A stretch of DNA of 64,000 nucleotides from Chryseobacterium vaccae (GTDB taxonomy: Bacteria > Bacteroidota > Bacteroidia > Flavobacteriales > Weeksellaceae): positions 2,170,001 to 2,234,000 of the forward strand of contig NZ_VSWH01000001.1 in the NCBI RefSeq assembly GCF_009602705.1. The letters are read 5' to 3'. Position 1 is the first letter of the stretch. Every line of letters starts with the position of its first letter. The notes under the pieces are model-generated. The model saw only the letters and a program-made list of their open reading frames with translations. It searched no databases and was not told where the DNA came from. A program made the position numbers and the translations under genes. Shown here in pieces: positions 46,348 to 55,582 of the stretch.

Positions 46348-46992
46348 TTAGTCAACATTCCATTCTTTGTAGAACTGATCCAGGAACGCCTGCATAAAAT
46401 CATGTCTTTCCTGAGCCAGTTTTTTACCCGTTTCGGTATTCATCATATCTTTTAAAAGCAGTAGTTTCTCATAGAAATGATTGATGGTAGTTCCGTTCGA
46501 TTTTTTATACTGGTCTTTGGTCATCCCAAGATCAGGTTTAATTTCCGGATCATACATCGGATTGTTTTTATACCCTCCGAAGTTGAATGTTCTTCCGATC
46601 CCAATAGCACCTATTGCATCAATACGGTCTGCGTCCTGAACAATTTTAAGTTCAATGGGCGGATTGGCAGGGATTTCAGCTCTGTTTTTAAATGAAATAT
46701 TCCTAATAATAAACAAAACCTGTTCAATCACTTCTTCCGGAACCTTCTGTTCTTCCAAAAATGCTCTCGAAATTTTCGGAGCTATGGTTTCATCTCCGTT
46801 GTGAAATTTAGGATCTGCAATATCATGCAGCAATGCAGACAGCTCTACAACATCATGATTACAATCCTCTGTTGCTGCAATTTTTTTTGAAAGCTTCCAT
46901 ACTCTTTCAATGTGATACCAGTCATGTCCGGCTTCCGCACCTTCCAGTTTTTCTTTTACAAATGCTACCGTGTTTTCAATTACGCTTTTCAT
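46348..46992 (-). CDS. HD-domain phosphohydrolase
   Basis: 214 residues. Metal ligands in AGHDWYHIERV (His), ELSALLHDIADPKFH (His-Asp) and IVQDADRIDAIGAIGIGR (Asp), the YedJ/YpgQ-like subgroup. Predicted metal-dependent nucleotide or phosphate hydrolase; substrate unknown. Start codon overlaps the stop of the alpha/beta hydrolase upstream by 4 bases. Confidence 0.9.
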   Translation of the reverse strand: MKSVIENTVAFVKEKLEGAEAGHDWYHIERVWKLSKKIAATEDCNHDVVELSALLHDIADPKFHNGDETIAPKISRAFLEEQKVPEEVIEQVLFIIRNISFKNRAEIPANPPIELKIVQDADRIDAIGAIGIGRTFNFGGYKNNPMYDPEIKPDLGMTKDQYKKSNGTTINHFYEKLLLLKDMMNTETGKKLAQERHDFMQAFLDQFYKEWNVD

Positions 46993-47834
46993 GAGTTCTT
47001 TAATTCGTTTAAAATAATACTCCAGAGTTTTTGATTATAGCTTCTGAAAAAATTAACATGCCCAATCTCTTTTTTATCAGATTCGGAAGTTTTTACCAGT
47101 CGGTAGGTGGGCTTAAGATTAGGATAGGTATCATTCAAAAGACTCAGAACGCCTTTTTCTGTCAGCCATATATCATCTTCAGCACGGATCACGAATGTTT
47201 TCTGGGTTAATTTTTTAGAATGATCATCAATTTTCTCCAGCAGCCTGTTGGTTGATTTCTTGTTTAAAATTAAGGTTCTCCAGTCAAATGCGCAATTTTT
47301 CGGGAGACTTTCTCCCAGTCCGAACCAATGTGCCGGAAAATATCCTAATAACCTAGTTGTTACAGGCTGTGCAATCCCGAATCCCAGATAGGCTTCAATT
47401 TTGGTCTTTCCTTTTAAATTTCCGACAAAAGCGTTTTGTGTACCTACAAAGATAAATTCATCAAACATCACTGAGTCTTCATTCATTCCCAGAATCAATG
47501 CTCCTACTGAATGCCCCAGACAATATTTTTTATATTCCGGGAACTTAGCTTTTATATACTGCGTCAATGTTTTATAATCTACTGATCCCCAGGTTCGCAT
47601 TGAAGCTTTGAATCCTTTCATTTCGGCAGGTTTAGAAAGACCTATTCCTCTGTAGTCATAGGTAATTACAGTAAATCCCTGCTCTGAAAAGTACTGGGCA
47701 AAAGAAAAATAGACCTGCTGCTTTACCCCTGTTGCCGAATTAATGAGAAGAAGGCTTCCATTACTTTTTTCAGGCCGAAAAAGGTGTGCTGTAAGTGATA
47801 TGTGATCCTTTGTAGTAAGCAAAAGTTTTTCCAT
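46989..47834 (-). CDS. Alpha/beta hydrolase
   Basis: 281 residues. Nucleophile elbow CLGHSVGALI (Ser near residue 110), oxyanion region LLLINSATGVKQQVY, TYDYRGIGLS, acidic residue in IRAEDDIWL and a late His in EIGHVNFF. No signal peptide. Substrate unknown. Translationally coupled to the HD hydrolase. Confidence 0.88.
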   Translation of the reverse strand: MEKLLLTTKDHISLTAHLFRPEKSNGSLLLINSATGVKQQVYFSFAQYFSEQGFTVITYDYRGIGLSKPAEMKGFKASMRTWGSVDYKTLTQYIKAKFPEYKKYCLGHSVGALILGMNEDSVMFDEFIFVGTQNAFVGNLKGKTKIEAYLGFGIAQPVTTRLLGYFPAHWFGLGESLPKNCAFDWRTLILNKKSTNRLLEKIDDHSKKLTQKTFVIRAEDDIWLTEKGVLSLLNDTYPNLKPTYRLVKTSESDKKEIGHVNFFRSYNQKLWSIILNELKNS

Positions 47835-47840
47835 ACAGGT

Positions 47841-47871
47841 AAAAAGAAAAAATCCACTATAAAAGTGGAAA
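47841..47871 (-). terminator. Terminator of the PfkB kinase gene
   Basis: Short stem 47853-47857 with 47865-47869, loop TTTTATA on the minus strand, followed by a T-rich run. Confidence 0.6.
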
Positions 47872-47925
47872 TTTTACTTATCATTTTATACAAAATCTCA
47901 GAGTTTCGATATGTGGCAAATAGCT

Positions 47926-48813
47926 TTAAAAGAAATCTGACATTTGTGGCAGTCCTGTCTGTGATCCTTTTCCTCTGGAAACTCTTGATGAAACTTCATT
48001 TCCGAACTTTACACATTCTTCAATAGAATTCCCGTGGCAGAGTGCAATAGCAAATCCTGAGGTAAAAGCATCTCCCATTCCCATTTTATAAACGGTCTCA
48101 TCTTTATCGTTCCTGTAGTACTTCATTGCCGTTCCATCAAAATAAATGGTGGAATTGGTATCATCTCTTACAAAAACCTTATTGAAATATTTCTTAAGTA
48201 CTTCTTCCCGCTGTTCTTCACCAAAAAGAATATATAGCTCACTGCTTTTAGCGACAATAAAATCTGCATTTTCGATGAGTTCATCACTGATTTTCATCGC
48301 CGGTGAAGCGTAAAGCCCTACTTTCTTGCCATACTTTTTGGCTTTTTTTACAGTATATTCTACTGCTTCCATCGCTACTTCCAGCTGAACAAGCACGAGG
48401 TCTGCCGTATGGAAATAACGGTCTGCTTCTTCTATATGTTCTATACTCAAGCAGTTGTTGGCTGCGGGTACTACCACAATGGCTGCATTTCCATTACTGG
48501 TTGTTACATATGCTGTTCCGGTTGCTTCACGATCTGTTTCATGAACAAAACCTACGTTTACATTTTCGCTCACCAGGTTTCTCATGATTTGCTGACCCAG
48601 AGGATCCATTCCCACACACCCAACAAAGTATACACTGGCTCCAAGTCTTGCTGTTCCAACAGCCTGATTGGCTCCTTTGCCTCCGAAATAGCTGTCTGAA
48701 TTGACGGCTAAAACCGTTTCATTCGGCTGGGGAAGTTTTTCAGTTTCTAAAACCAGATCAATAGATGAACTGCCTACAACAATAATTTTGGGTTGTTCAG
48801 ATGAGAAATTCAT
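47926..48813 (-). CDS. PfkB-family carbohydrate kinase (ribokinase-like)
   Basis: 295 residues. IIVVGSSSIDLVLETEKLPQPNETV at the N-terminus, GGKGANQAVGTARLGA (PfkB signature 1), and KMGMGDAFTSGFAIAL with the catalytic Asp (signature 2). Resembles ribokinase most closely, but no ribose transport genes are near and sugar specificity cannot be read. Own promoter and terminator. Confidence 0.88.
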   Translation of the reverse strand: MNFSSEQPKIIVVGSSSIDLVLETEKLPQPNETVLAVNSDSYFGGKGANQAVGTARLGASVYFVGCVGMDPLGQQIMRNLVSENVNVGFVHETDREATGTAYVTTSNGNAAIVVVPAANNCLSIEHIEEADRYFHTADLVLVQLEVAMEAVEYTVKKAKKYGKKVGLYASPAMKISDELIENADFIVAKSSELYILFGEEQREEVLKKYFNKVFVRDDTNSTIYFDGTAMKYYRNDKDETVYKMGMGDAFTSGFAIALCHGNSIEECVKFGNEVSSRVSRGKGSQTGLPQMSDFF

Positions 48814-48861
48814 TGGTGTTTTTCATTAATTTAATAAAAATTTCTTCCGGAAATATCGTTT

Positions 48862-48893
48862 CAAAAATAGCTAATTTAATTAACTTATTTCAA
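48862..48893 (-). promoter_or_regulatory. Promoter of the PfkB kinase gene: TTG - 21 bases - TATTTTTG
   Basis: -7 element 48862-48869 and TTG at 48891-48893 on the minus strand; the -33 part lies within the end of the DUF4241 gene. Confidence 0.6.
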
Positions 48894-49515
48894 TAAATTC
48901 TGTAATTATCTTAACTGGCTTTCCTTCCTTATCATACGCAATATAGCTGGCGTAAAATCCTTCTCCATATCCGGTTTCAAATGCAAAAATAGTTCCCGGA
49001 TGATCTTCAGAAGGTTTCAGAAAAGCATACTGATCTATAGCTCCGTTTTCATCGAAAAAATATTCATGGAAGAATTCTTCATAAATGCCCATGAAGTCTA
49101 CACCTTTGCTGTGATAAAGTCTTTTTTCCAGTTCGTTGAGGCTGTTCTGGGTATCTGCATCCATAAAGCATCCCATTCCGCTTTCTACCGGATATCCGAA
49201 GACTTCTTCATCTGTAAGATCTTTGATATTCTGGCCTGCAGTAACCGCCATTTTCCAATCTGTAACGGTTTCTGTGCTGAAAATAATTTCAGCATATGCC
49301 ACACAGTTACTTTCTCTTTCTTTATGCAGCAGAACAGAGAAGTTTCCTTTTGGAAATTCTGTAGAGAAAGACAGCATATCATTGGTGATCAAAGGATCAC
49401 AAGCCACCAGCTTCCCACTGGAAAGGTAGATCTTTCCGACTTCAAAGCTTTCAAGTAAAGGACTTTCTACAAACTCTTTTGAGAACAGCTTTTTTATATT
49501 TTCTATGTGTGTCAT
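48880..49515 (-). CDS. DUF4241 family protein
   Basis: 211 residues, cytoplasmic. VGKIYLSSGKLVACDPL, VESGMGCFMDADTQ and FETGYGEGFYASYIAYD match the DUF4241 pattern. Members are found in toxin/immunity-like and stand-alone contexts; no toxin gene is adjacent. Function unknown. Confidence 0.8.
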   Translation of the reverse strand: MTHIENIKKLFSKEFVESPLLESFEVGKIYLSSGKLVACDPLITNDMLSFSTEFPKGNFSVLLHKERESNCVAYAEIIFSTETVTDWKMAVTAGQNIKDLTDEEVFGYPVESGMGCFMDADTQNSLNELEKRLYHSKGVDFMGIYEEFFHEYFFDENGAIDQYAFLKPSEDHPGTIFAFETGYGEGFYASYIAYDKEGKPVKIITEFIEIS

Positions 49516-49535
49516 TTTAATTCTTCTTTTTAAAT

Positions 49536-49570
49536 TGTCAGGCTGAACACGTTTTGTGCCCAGCCTGACA
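49536..49570 (-). terminator. Hairpin between valS and the DUF4241 gene, likely valS terminator
   Basis: A 10-bp perfect stem (49536-49545 with 49561-49570) with further inner pairing. The following minus-strand tail is only weakly T-rich. Confidence 0.6.
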
Positions 49571-49593
49571 TTTTGATAAAGCTATTGTCTAAG

Positions 49594-52209
49594 TTACAAA
49601 CTTTTCAGTTTCTCTTCCAAAATAGCAATTTTATCCTGAGCATCTTTCTGCTTCTTACGTTCTACTTCTACCACTTCCGGTTTGGCGTTGGCTACAAACT
49701 TTTCATTGGAAAGCTTCTTTTCTACAGAGATCAGGAAGCCTTTAAGATATTTCAGTTCTTCTTCTGTTTTCTCTTTTTCTTCTCCTAAATCCAGGCTTTC
49801 ACTTAAAGGAATAGAAACTTCTGTAGCTCCTACTAGGAATGTAAAGCTTGGTTTATCTGTTTTTGTTCCAAAATGAATTTCAGAAACGTTGGCCAGTTTT
49901 CTGATCACCGCTTCGTTCGCAAATTCAGTTGCATTGGTATAAATTTCAGCGGCTTCTCTAGGAGAAATCCCTTTAGTCTGACGGTAGTTTCTAATCCCGG
50001 AGATCAATTCTTCTGCTATTTCAAACTTTCGGATTACCTCTTCATTAAATTCACCTGCTTTTTTCTGCTGAGCAATGATTAATGCTTCTTCCGTACTTCT
50101 TTCTGAAATCAACTGCCAGATTTCTTCTGACTGGAAAGGCATAAACGGATGAACTAATTTCATTAATTCTTCAAAAAGTGCAACCGTTTTATGATAAACA
50201 TCTTTAGAAATACCTTCTCCATAGTTAGGCTTAATGGCTTCAAGATATGACCCGCAAAAATCGTCCCAAATCAATTTATAGATCAGGTGCAAAGCATCAG
50301 AAATTCTAAATTTTGTGAACTGATCATCAATTTCAGCAATGGTTTTATTCAGTTTATTCTCAAACCACTCGATGGTCTGGTTTTCTGTATCATTAGCCGG
50401 TTTATCTTCATGATTCCACATATTGATCAAACGGAAGGCACTCCAAATCTTCGTCATAAAGTTTCTTCCCTGAAGCATCAGGTCTTCATCAAAAAGAAGG
50501 TCATTTCCGGCTGCAGAACTCAATAAAACTCCTACACGAACTCCATCTGCACCATATTTATCCATTAAATCAATAGGATCCGGAGAATTCCCTAAAGATT
50601 TAGACATCTTTCTTCTCTGTTTATCTCTTACGATCCCTGTGAAGTATACATTTTTAAAAGGAACTTCTTTTCTGTACTCCAATCCGGCCATGATCATTCT
50701 GGCTACCCAGAAGAAAATAATATCCGGACCTGTTACCAGATCAGATGTTGGATAATAATAATTGATATCCTTGTTTTCAGGATCAAGCAGCCCGTCAAAC
50801 ACAGACATTGGCCATAGCCATGATGAAAACCAGGTATCCAATGCATCATCATCCTGTCTAAGATTTTCTATAACCAGTTCTTGATTTCCGGTTTTCTGTT
50901 TTGCTAATTCTAAAGCATCTTCTTTTGTTTCAGCAACTACAAAATCTTCATCTCCGGTTCCATAATAATAGGCTGGAATCTGCTGCCCCCACCAAAGCTG
51001 GCGGGAAATATTCCAGTCGCGGATGTTTTCCATCCAGTGTTTATAGGTGTTTTTAAACTTCTCAGGATAAAATTTCACCTCATCATCCATTACTACATCC
51101 AAAGCTGGTTTGGCAATTTCAGACATTTTCAGGAACCACTGTACAGAAACTTTAGGTTCAATAACTGCCCCTGTTCTTTCGGATGTTCCTACTTTATTTA
51201 CATAATCTTCAGCTTTCAGCAAAAGATCTTTTTCCTGCAATTCTTTGGCGATCTGCTTTCTTACCTCAAATCTGTTCTGACCTGCGTAATGAAGCCCGTG
51301 CTCATTAAGGTTTCCGTCATCATCCAAAGCATCAATCATCGGAAGATTATGCTTCTGCCCGATTTCGTAGTCATTGGTATCGTGAGCAGGGGTAATTTTC
51401 AATGCTCCTGTTCCGAATTCAATATCTACATATTCATCTTCAATAATCGGGATCACTCTGTTAACGATTGGTACAATTACATTTTTACCTTTCAGATGTG
51501 CATATCTTTCATCATTCGGATTGATACATATGGCAGTATCTCCGAAAATGGTTTCAGGACGTGTAGTAGCTACCGAAAGGAATTCTTCTGAACCTTCGAT
51601 TTTATATTTAAGGAAATACAGCTTACCATTCTGTTCTTTAAAGATAACTTCCTCATCTGAAATATTGGTTTTAGCTTCAGGATCCCAGTTTACCATTCTG
51701 TAACCTCTATAGATCAATCCCTTATTATAAAGGTCTACAAAAGATTTGATTACCTGCTGTGAAAGCTTGTCTTCCATGGTGAAACGGGTTCTGTCCCAGT
51801 CGCATGAACATCCTAATTTTTTCAATTGATCAAGAATTGTCCCTCCGTATTTATCGGTCCAGTCCCAGGCATGTTTTAAGAATTCTTCACGGGTAATATC
51901 AGATTTATTGACCCCTTCAGACTTCAGTTTAGCAACAACTTTAGCTTCAGTAGCAATTGAAGCGTGATCTGTTCCCGGAATCCAGCAGGCATTAAAGCCC
52001 TGCATTCTTGCACGACGGACCAGAACATCCTGAATGGTATTGTTAAGCATATGCCCCATGTGTAAGATCCCCGTTACGTTTGGCGGAGGAATTACAACAG
52101 TATACGGCGGCTTGTCATTCGGTTCTGAATGGAAGTACTTGTTTTCCATCCAGTAATTGTACCACTTTTGTTCTGTTTCCTGTGGATTGTACTTTTCTGA
52201 AATCTGCAT
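49594..52209 (-). CDS. valS: Valine--tRNA ligase
   Basis: 871 residues, standard length. HIGH motif as PPPNVTGILHMGHMLN (H50, H53), the editing domain (ATTRPETIFGDTAICINP), WYFS-like WFSSWLWP, KMSKS motif KMSKSLGNSPDP and a C-terminal coiled coil (~810-871) for tRNA binding. Promoter TATTTTTG lies 28 bases before the ATG, divergent from the DUF1573 gene. Confidence 0.97.
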   Translation of the reverse strand: MQISEKYNPQETEQKWYNYWMENKYFHSEPNDKPPYTVVIPPPNVTGILHMGHMLNNTIQDVLVRRARMQGFNACWIPGTDHASIATEAKVVAKLKSEGVNKSDITREEFLKHAWDWTDKYGGTILDQLKKLGCSCDWDRTRFTMEDKLSQQVIKSFVDLYNKGLIYRGYRMVNWDPEAKTNISDEEVIFKEQNGKLYFLKYKIEGSEEFLSVATTRPETIFGDTAICINPNDERYAHLKGKNVIVPIVNRVIPIIEDEYVDIEFGTGALKITPAHDTNDYEIGQKHNLPMIDALDDDGNLNEHGLHYAGQNRFEVRKQIAKELQEKDLLLKAEDYVNKVGTSERTGAVIEPKVSVQWFLKMSEIAKPALDVVMDDEVKFYPEKFKNTYKHWMENIRDWNISRQLWWGQQIPAYYYGTGDEDFVVAETKEDALELAKQKTGNQELVIENLRQDDDALDTWFSSWLWPMSVFDGLLDPENKDINYYYPTSDLVTGPDIIFFWVARMIMAGLEYRKEVPFKNVYFTGIVRDKQRRKMSKSLGNSPDPIDLMDKYGADGVRVGVLLSSAAGNDLLFDEDLMLQGRNFMTKIWSAFRLINMWNHEDKPANDTENQTIEWFENKLNKTIAEIDDQFTKFRISDALHLIYKLIWDDFCGSYLEAIKPNYGEGISKDVYHKTVALFEELMKLVHPFMPFQSEEIWQLISERSTEEALIIAQQKKAGEFNEEVIRKFEIAEELISGIRNYRQTKGISPREAAEIYTNATEFANEAVIRKLANVSEIHFGTKTDKPSFTFLVGATEVSIPLSESLDLGEEKEKTEEELKYLKGFLISVEKKLSNEKFVANAKPEVVEVERKKQKDAQDKIAILEEKLKSL

Positions 52210-52237
52210 AAATTCTATTTCTTTAATTTACAATTTG

Positions 52238-52245
52238 CAAAAATA
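52238..52245 (-). promoter_or_regulatory. -7 element TATTTTTG of valS
   Basis: Perfect TAnnTTTG on the minus strand, 28 bases before the ATG. Confidence 0.6.
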
Positions 52246-52287
52246 GTCTAAAGAAAAAAAATTTTAAGTATGAATTAAAATAATTTT

Positions 52288-52295
52288 TAACTTTG
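52288..52295 (+). promoter_or_regulatory. -7 element TAACTTTG of the DUF1573 gene
   Basis: Perfect TAnnTTTG, 42 bases before the ATG at 52338. It rules out the upstream in-frame ATG at 52293. Confidence 0.65.
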
Positions 52296-52337
52296 TTTCT
52301 CAAAATTTATCTAACAAACATATTAACATTCAAGAAT

Positions 52338-52802
52338 ATGAAAAAATTAATTGCAGGAATTGCATTATTTGGGACATTTGCTCTGGCATCTGCACAGACT
52401 ATTACATTTGACAGAACTGTTTTTGATTACGGAACGATCAAAACCAATGCTGACGGAACAAGATTCTTCACAGTAACGAACACTGGTGATAAACCTCTGA
52501 TCATTTCAAATGTAAAACCTTCTTGCGGATGTACAACTCCTGAATTCAGCCAGGACCCGATTATGCCAGGAAAATCTGCTAAAATCAAAGTTGGATACAA
52601 TACTGCATCAAACGGACCTTTCAATAAAATGATTGAAGTATTTTCTAATGACCCGGCTAACAGCAGAAGTGTAATCCACATTCAAGGGACTGTAGATCCA
52701 AACGCTCCTGAACCGAAGCCGTTAACACCTGCAGAGCAGAAAGCTGCTGCTAAGGCTGAGAAAAAAGCTGCTAAACTTGCAAAAAGAGCTGCTGCAAAGT
52801 AA
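52338..52802 (+). CDS. Secreted DUF1573 protein
   Basis: 154 residues from ATG 52338. Signal peptide ending near LASAQ, then a DUF1573 beta-sandwich: FDYGTIKTNADGTRFFTVTNTGDKPLIISNVKPSCGCTTPEF (residues ~25-66), with the CGC motif, and VFSNDPANSRSVIHIQG. The tail (~125-154) is rich in Ala and Lys (AEKKAAKLAKRAAAK). Periplasmic or surface protein common in Bacteroidota; molecular function unknown. Confidence 0.9.
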   Translation: MKKLIAGIALFGTFALASAQTITFDRTVFDYGTIKTNADGTRFFTVTNTGDKPLIISNVKPSCGCTTPEFSQDPIMPGKSAKIKVGYNTASNGPFNKMIEVFSNDPANSRSVIHIQGTVDPNAPEPKPLTPAEQKAAAKAEKKAAKLAKRAAAK

Positions 52803-52824
52803 TCTCTACTTAAAAAAATAAAAG

Positions 52825-52853
52825 AACCGTCTTCATTTGGAGACGGTTTTTTT
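52825..52853 (+). terminator. Terminator of the DUF1573 gene
   Basis: An 8-bp stem (52825-52832 with 52841-52848) then seven T. Confidence 0.85.
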
Positions 52854-52952
52854 ATTACATTTATAGTACTGTAGACATAAGATATACGGAATTCTGTTTC
52901 AAAAATCCGGATCTACAAGAAATTTAAGACACTTTTTAATCTTTAATACAAT

Positions 52953-53822
52953 ATGGACACCAATTTCTCAGACGATTTTCAGATAAATGGAAAATTCTCA
53001 ATAAAAAAAACATCAACAGCCTATAAAGGAAAGCTCACTAAAGAAGAAGGCGCACAATTGCTGATCAAAGAAAAGGAAAAGCTTCGTGAGCTTCAGGAAA
53101 AACTATATGCTGATGGCAGCCAGTCCCTTCTGGTTGTTCTTCAGGCTATGGATGCTGCCGGAAAAGACAGCCTTATTGAGCACGTTTTCGGAGGAGTAAA
53201 TCCGCAGGGATGTAATGTTACCAGCTTCAAAACACCAAGTTCCAAAGAATATTCCCATGATTTTTTATGGAGGCATTATCTTGCTCTTCCTCAGAAAGGG
53301 ATGATAGGAATCTTCAACAGATCCCATTATGAAAGTGTTCTGGTGTGTAAAGTACATCCTGAGTATAACCTCAGTGAGAAAACCTGGTCTTCGGTAAAAG
53401 ATTTTGACAACCAGTTCTGGGAAAACAGATATGAAAGCATCCGGAATTTTGAAAAACATCTGGCTCAAAACGGAACAACGATTGTCAAGATATTTTTAAA
53501 CGTTTCTAAAGATGAGCAGAAGAAAAGGCTTCTGGACAGAATCAACGAGCAGGAGAAAAACTGGAAATTTTCTACGGGAGATCTTCCCGAAAGAGCTTTA
53601 TTCAGTCAATATATGGAAGCTTACGAAACGGCGATTAATGAAACCTCCAAAGACCATGCTCCCTGGTATGTGTTTCCTGCAGACAATAAATGGTTTGCAA
53701 GAGTAGCCGCTATACAGATCATTATTGATACTCTGGAAAGGATGAATCTAAAGTATCCTCAGCTGGATGAAAAAGAAAAAGCAGGGTTAGAGCAAGCTAA
53801 AATAACACTTGAAAGTGAATAA
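52953..53822 (+). CDS. Polyphosphate kinase 2 family protein
   Basis: 289 residues. Walker A-like AMDAAGKDSLIEH (K71, D72), lid region WRHYLALPQKG, Walker B-like FNRSHYESVL (residues 121-130), and FLNVSKDEQKKRLLDRI. PPK2 enzymes phosphorylate nucleotides from polyphosphate; one-domain length fits class I-III members and cannot be narrowed safely. The last gene before the lipoprotein array. Confidence 0.93.
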   Translation: MDTNFSDDFQINGKFSIKKTSTAYKGKLTKEEGAQLLIKEKEKLRELQEKLYADGSQSLLVVLQAMDAAGKDSLIEHVFGGVNPQGCNVTSFKTPSSKEYSHDFLWRHYLALPQKGMIGIFNRSHYESVLVCKVHPEYNLSEKTWSSVKDFDNQFWENRYESIRNFEKHLAQNGTTIVKIFLNVSKDEQKKRLLDRINEQEKNWKFSTGDLPERALFSQYMEAYETAINETSKDHAPWYVFPADNKWFARVAAIQIIIDTLERMNLKYPQLDEKEKAGLEQAKITLESE

Positions 53823-53903
53823 TCTACTAATGTAACATACTAATTCATAGTTAAATAAAATAGTTAAATTTTATATAAAAATCCCTATTCCATGAATAAT
53901 ATA

Positions 53904-53933
53904 TTGTTCATGTCAGTTTTTTTTATAATTTTA
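53904..53933 (+). promoter_or_regulatory. Putative promoter of the lipoprotein array: TTG - 19 bases - TAATTTTA
   Basis: Spacing fits a Bacteroidota promoter; the -7 element has one mismatch to TAnnTTTG. A CATGAA/TTCATG dyad (53891-53896, 53907-53912) overlaps the -33 region and could be an operator. 39 bases before the first A gene. Confidence 0.45.
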
Positions 53934-53972
53934 TCAAAAATTAAGAACACCAAACCTTATTAACTATTAACT

Positions 53973-54347
53973 ATGAAAAAATTATTATTATCAGCAGCCG
54001 CTGTGATATGTCTTGTTTCCTGTAACAATGAAAATGCCTCTGCAAATACTGTACAAAGTATGAAAACACCGCAGATGGAAAACTTCGACAAAGCTTTCAA
54101 AAGCCTGGGTGATCCCCAAAACAGACCTACTGAAGAGGAGAAAAAAAGAAATACCTCTGAACTGAGCGACAGAAGAAAAGCACTTCTGGTTCCGGCTTCT
54201 AAAGAACTGATCCTTTCCACCGGAGTAACTGAAAACGAACTCATGAGAAAAACAGGTGGTGATATGAGCCAGATCATTGTATGGGCTACCCAGATCTACA
54301 TGAAGAAAAGTGATGAGATCCGTAAGAATATCAAATCTGAAAAATAA
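53973..54347 (+). CDS. Array lipoprotein A1
   Basis: 124 residues. Signal peptide with lipobox LVSC (Cys17), so anchored by lipid after export. The mature part is short, charged and mostly helical: MKTPQMENFDKAFKSLGD, PTEEEKKRNTSELSDRRKAL, LVPASKELI, GVTE-ELMRKTGGDMSQIIV and a lysine-rich end. This core is nearly identical in all seven copies. A1 has the most distinct signal peptide (KKLLLSAAAV) and VQSMKT where others have VESMKT or MESMKT. After the lipid Cys comes NNEN, with only one acidic residue, so surface display by the known Bacteroidota LES signal is uncertain. I recognise no family. Three bases before B1. Confidence 0.85.
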   Translation: MKKLLLSAAAVICLVSCNNENASANTVQSMKTPQMENFDKAFKSLGDPQNRPTEEEKKRNTSELSDRRKALLVPASKELILSTGVTENELMRKTGGDMSQIIVWATQIYMKKSDEIRKNIKSEK

Positions 54348-54350
54348 GTC

Positions 54351-54902
54351 ATGAAAAAGCTTTTATCACTATTAGGAATTCTATCTGTTTCTTTAATGTA
54401 CGCACAGGGAGGTCCTCTCATCATCATGAACCAGTCTGTGAATTATGATTACCGGGGAAACATTTTTGCCAATAATTTTGCAGGAGCAGGCTGTAACCCA
54501 GTTGTAGCCTCTAACAATCCTACCATGTTACGGGTGCCAGCCGGGACTACGGTACAATACGATAATTTCCGGGACCAATATATTCCTGGATCTCAAAGTT
54601 CTGTGGCTACCTGGTCGGTTCTTCTTGCGACAGGAGGTACACCTAGCTTACGCCCCTGGAACCATCCCAGCCTGGTGCCGGGAGGAGTTATTTCCAACAA
54701 CACGAAATGGTCTATGTCTAAGTTTCAGATGTTTCATGCCGGAACACTTGATCCGGAGACTTATTTTTACGGAAATATCGGAGATGCAGCCAACCCTTGT
54801 GTCAATAATGTAGATTACATCAATGCACTTCCAATGGGCGATGCATCGTGGTTTACCATTACTACCGGAGGTACGGTCTATACATATCTGCTCATCAACT
54901 AA
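54351..54902 (+). CDS. Array secreted partner B1
   Basis: 183 residues. Signal peptide ends near LMYAQ; the mature protein starts GGPLIIMNQSVNYDYRGNIF. Conserved features of the B/D group: two cysteines (GAGCNPVV and ANPCVNN), a central YDNFRDQY, ATWSV, WNHPSLVPGG and NTKWSMSKFQMF. It ends DASWFTITTGG..YTYLLIN. Strand-rich, no lipobox, no membrane segment, no T9SS C-terminal domain. Unrecognised family; a compact beta fold with one disulfide is inferred. Confidence 0.8.
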   Translation: MKKLLSLLGILSVSLMYAQGGPLIIMNQSVNYDYRGNIFANNFAGAGCNPVVASNNPTMLRVPAGTTVQYDNFRDQYIPGSQSSVATWSVLLATGGTPSLRPWNHPSLVPGGVISNNTKWSMSKFQMFHAGTLDPETYFYGNIGDAANPCVNNVDYINALPMGDASWFTITTGGTVYTYLLIN

Positions 54903-54923
54903 AACTAATAACCCATATTATCT

Positions 54924-55451
54924 ATGAAAAAAATAGCATTACTTTTATCAGTAGCAGCAGGAGCTCTTGTTTTTGCTCAAAGTTCACCTATTATCATACA
55001 GAATTACAGTGTCTCAGATGCAGTGGGCAGATTCCGGACAGGAATGCCGGGAGGGGCTCCGGGACCTCTGATGTATGCGGCACCTAATCCGCCTTATGGT
55101 TCTTATACGATTCCGGCCGGAGGTTTTACCCAATATGACTCCTTCAGTACTACGGGAACAGCAACGTTCCCTATTGTCAAATGGTACGTTACAGATTATA
55201 CCAACCCAGCCAATAATGGAGGATATGACTATAATCATCCGTTTATAACGACAATGAACTCTGTGAATGAATGGGCGGGCTTCCATTTCTGGCTTCACGA
55301 TCCGGTAACCGGAGCTGCTGATATTTATGAGCTGGGAGATCCTACGATTTATTCAGGATTCAGTAATTCGCTGACCGGTACTTTTTCCAGTGCTGACTGG
55401 TTTACGATTACTACGCCTAGTGGCCCCACCACTTATCTGCAGATCTTTTAA
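54924..55451 (+). CDS. Array secreted partner C1
   Basis: 175 residues, cysteine-free subtype. Signal peptide ends near LVFAQ. SSPIIIQNYSVSDAVGRFRT, YTIPAGGFTQYDSFSTTGTA, VKWYVTDYTNPANNGGY, YNHPFI and VNEWAGFHF are shared with C2. It starts (PIIIQNYS) and ends (ADWFTITTPSG..TYLQIF) like the B/D group, so C and B/D descend from one ancestor. 21 bases after B1. No known domain. Confidence 0.8.
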   Translation: MKKIALLLSVAAGALVFAQSSPIIIQNYSVSDAVGRFRTGMPGGAPGPLMYAAPNPPYGSYTIPAGGFTQYDSFSTTGTATFPIVKWYVTDYTNPANNGGYDYNHPFITTMNSVNEWAGFHFWLHDPVTGAADIYELGDPTIYSGFSNSLTGTFSSADWFTITTPSGPTTYLQIF

Positions 55452-55457
55452 AAGAAC

Positions 55458-55480
55458 AACTGCTTTATAGCAGTTTATTT
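55458..55480 (+). terminator. Weak hairpin after C1
   Basis: A 7-bp stem (55458-55464 with 55469-55475), loop TTAT, then TATTTAATT. It may end or attenuate the transcript of module 1; the 131-base spacer to A2 is the longest in the array. Confidence 0.5.
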
Positions 55481-55582
55481 AATTGAACACTATCTATACG
55501 GAAGCTTAAATTTTAGACTTCCAAGGTTTTTTAATGTCAATTTCCAAAACATATTCAAGACTTATTTTAATAAAAAGTAATT

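Noticed and set aside
52293..52337. Upstream ATG of the DUF1573 gene
   Set aside because: It overlaps the TAACTTTG element and would bury the signal peptide behind 15 residues.
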